IMG/VR virus record: IMGVR_UViG_3300029266_001866
Span: 1 to 28,437 of that record
From: a virus
Length of the DNA: 28,437 nt
Strand: one strand, 5' to 3'
This document shows, piece by piece, positions 26,963 through 28,437 of this stretch. The notes beneath the pieces were generated by a model that was given only the letters and a program-made list of their open reading frames with translations, was not told the origin of the DNA and did no database searches. A program made the translations under genes and the position numbers. The number at the start of each line of letters is the position of its first letter. The stretch's first letter is position 1.

Positions 26963-28437
26963 TTAAAATTCAAAGACAACCTTGATATCTTCGATTTGGT
27001 CTATAGCGCGGGATACTGGTTGTCTATTTTCAGTATATAAGACTTTTCCTGAACCAGATTCTACATCAAATGTAGTTTCATTTGCCGTGCCCCATGCATT
27101 TGCGACCGGTGTTGTATAAGCTGGGCCTCTATATGACACATTTGTTGCAGGGATAAGACTCGTTTTTTCAACGGGATCTGCAACAATTGAAATCTGTCTG
27201 AATACAGAAGACGTATCAGAAACAGGGAACATGATTTTTGTTTGACTTGTAGAAGTATCATCATCCCTAGTATGTTGTTCATCATATTCTAGTCGCATTG
27301 CAATCATAATATAATAACCACCAAGTTCTTCTATAGAATCAAATCCGTGGCCATATTCTGGACTGATAATCGGTTTTACTTTACATGCATTTACGTTTGG
27401 CGCACCGGACGTGAGAGCTGGTAAATGTTCCGTGTCAATGGTTGCAGAAGCAATAGAGGTGTAATTTGCACCTTTATTTGTAATAACTATACTAGAAATT
27501 TTTCCTTGCGATCCGCCATTGGAAACTATACCATATGCTGCAAATCCACTTCCATTACCACTATTAATAGTGATTCCTGGCGCAATTATAATACTAGAAT
27601 TTGCACCACCTGTCAATGAAGAGTCTAGTGTAAAAGTGACATTTGTTCCTGATGTAACAGCGTTCAAGATTTTGCCCTGTTCTGGTGGACTCTTACTGAT
27701 GTCTACCATATGATATCCCTTGTACATATCATTCGCCATACTGGAGTCAATGCCTGTGATCATATGGGTTGTACCAGAGGAGACCGCAATATCAGATCGA
27801 ACTAGATTTGCATGATATCCGCTACCACCTGTTACTGCGCCGCCAACGATATTTGGCATAATCTTTACCTGATCAATATTGCCAGGCGCAACGAGAGCAG
27901 CTTGTTGTACTTGCCATTGTACACCTTCCGCAGATGCAGAATCAAGAGGGTCGTACTGAATTGTGGTCACTGGAATATAATCTTTAGTCAAAAATTTCAA
28001 CGAATCCGATAGAGAAATAGAATACATGAATTTCCACTTATAACCATCTGCTGTAGTTTCTATTTCGGATGCTGATGTAGAAGTAGGTTTTACAGTCGAT
28101 TGTACTGCCACAGATGTTGTGCTATCATCGACAAATTTTTGATTGTTTAAACATTTATATACATTATACTGATTCGATCCTTCAGTTATTACATAAGAAT
28201 TTGGAATAATCTCTTCTGCCAGATCATGTTCGTACATAGTATAAACAGTATTTGCTATCCAATTGATTCTTGGAATTGCAAGAGTCATATCATTCAGTCC
28301 AACTTTTTTCATTGCAATAGATGCGGTTTTCACTGCATAACCATATCCGATAGAATCTTCTGGTGTGGGCGGATTTGCATCATTCAACCATGCAGTAGGT
28401 TTACCTATTGACATATAGAGATTGTTATATACTGACT
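26963..28437 (-). CDS. 8: Baseplate wedge subunit, gp8-like (5' partial)
   Basis: The C-terminus (GKVLYTENRQPVSRAIDQ, ending VVFEF) matches that of T4 gp8 (MIYMENRPP..MAMDQ), and FRQISIVADPVEK matches FRQISIITNPLEA. Near the N-terminus LYMSIGKPTAW corresponds to IYITFGRSEPW of T4. The frame stays open to the window edge (SVYNNLY precedes the ATG at 28414), and the T4 alignment puts that Met inside the protein, so the true start lies outside. At 490 visible residues it is longer than T4 gp8 (334); an insert of about 150 residues with a GGSGY motif sits in the middle. In T4, gp8 dimers join gp7, gp10 and gp6 in the wedge. Its position upstream of large tail genes agrees. Confidence 0.9.
   Translation of the reverse strand, partial: SVYNNLYMSIGKPTAWLNDANPPTPEDSIGYGYAVKTASIAMKKVGLNDMTLAIPRINWIANTVYTMYEHDLAEEIIPNSYVITEGSNQYNVYKCLNNQKFVDDSTTSVAVQSTVKPTSTSASEIETTADGYKWKFMYSISLSDSLKFLTKDYIPVTTIQYDPLDSASAEGVQWQVQQAALVAPGNIDQVKIMPNIVGGAVTGGSGYHANLVRSDIAVSSGTTHMITGIDSSMANDMYKGYHMVDISKSPPEQGKILNAVTSGTNVTFTLDSSLTGGANSSIIIAPGITINSGNGSGFAAYGIVSNGGSQGKISSIVITNKGANYTSIASATIDTEHLPALTSGAPNVNACKVKPIISPEYGHGFDSIEELGGYYIMIAMRLEYDEQHTRDDDTSTSQTKIMFPVSDTSSVFRQISIVADPVEKTSLIPATNVSYRGPAYTTPVANAWGTANETTFDVESGSGKVLYTENRQPVSRAIDQIEDIKVVFEF

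Overview
The window is a block of late structural (tail, baseplate and fibre) genes from an AT-rich, T4-like tailed phage (myovirus), most likely marine. Two observations support this. The gene entering at the right edge has the conserved C-terminus of T4 gp8 (baseplate wedge). The gene next to it is a very large protein with the N-terminus typical of DUF4815 virion proteins of marine T4-like phages. Exact or near-exact copies of the T4 late promoter element TATAAATA also stand in front of several genes. The host cannot be read from the sequence; Pelagibacter-type or cyanobacterial hosts are plausible guesses only.

Every real gene lies on the minus strand, so transcription runs from high to low coordinates. 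In that order: gp8-like baseplate wedge protein (28437-26963, 5' end outside the window); a 2333-residue DUF4815 virion protein (26930-19929); a 69-residue coiled-coil protein (19925-19716); a 397-residue fibre-like protein (19714-18521); a 1127-residue glycine-rich tail fibre/adhesin that ends in a Hint (hedgehog/intein-type) domain (18496-15113); a GNAT-like acetyltransferase overlapping it by 4 nt (15116-14649); three paralogous virion proteins of about 782, 1510 and 1595 residues (14616-12268, 12202-7670, 7621-2834); a hairpin terminator; and a gene that starts at 2763 and is still open at position 1 (at least 921 codons).

The leftmost gene is the most unusual object. It encodes a strikingly acidic, Ser/Thr/Glu/Asp-rich protein. 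After an N-terminal beta-rich domain and a helical stretch it carries at least three tandem-repeat blocks of different sequence, all built on the same 14-residue (42-bp) period. It has no complementary-strand stop over 2.76 kb and leaves the window unfinished.

Read together, the genes look like an assembly line for the distal tail: baseplate wedge, large baseplate/fibre-network protein, fibre proteins, a possible self-processing adhesin with a companion acetyltransferase, a family of three large structural paralogues with their own late promoters, and a long acidic repeat protein that could be a fibre or decoration. The roles beyond gp8 are inferred from family resemblance and gene order. There is no gene-free stretch longer than 300 bases. 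I saw no convincing tRNA, CRISPR, IS element or integrase.
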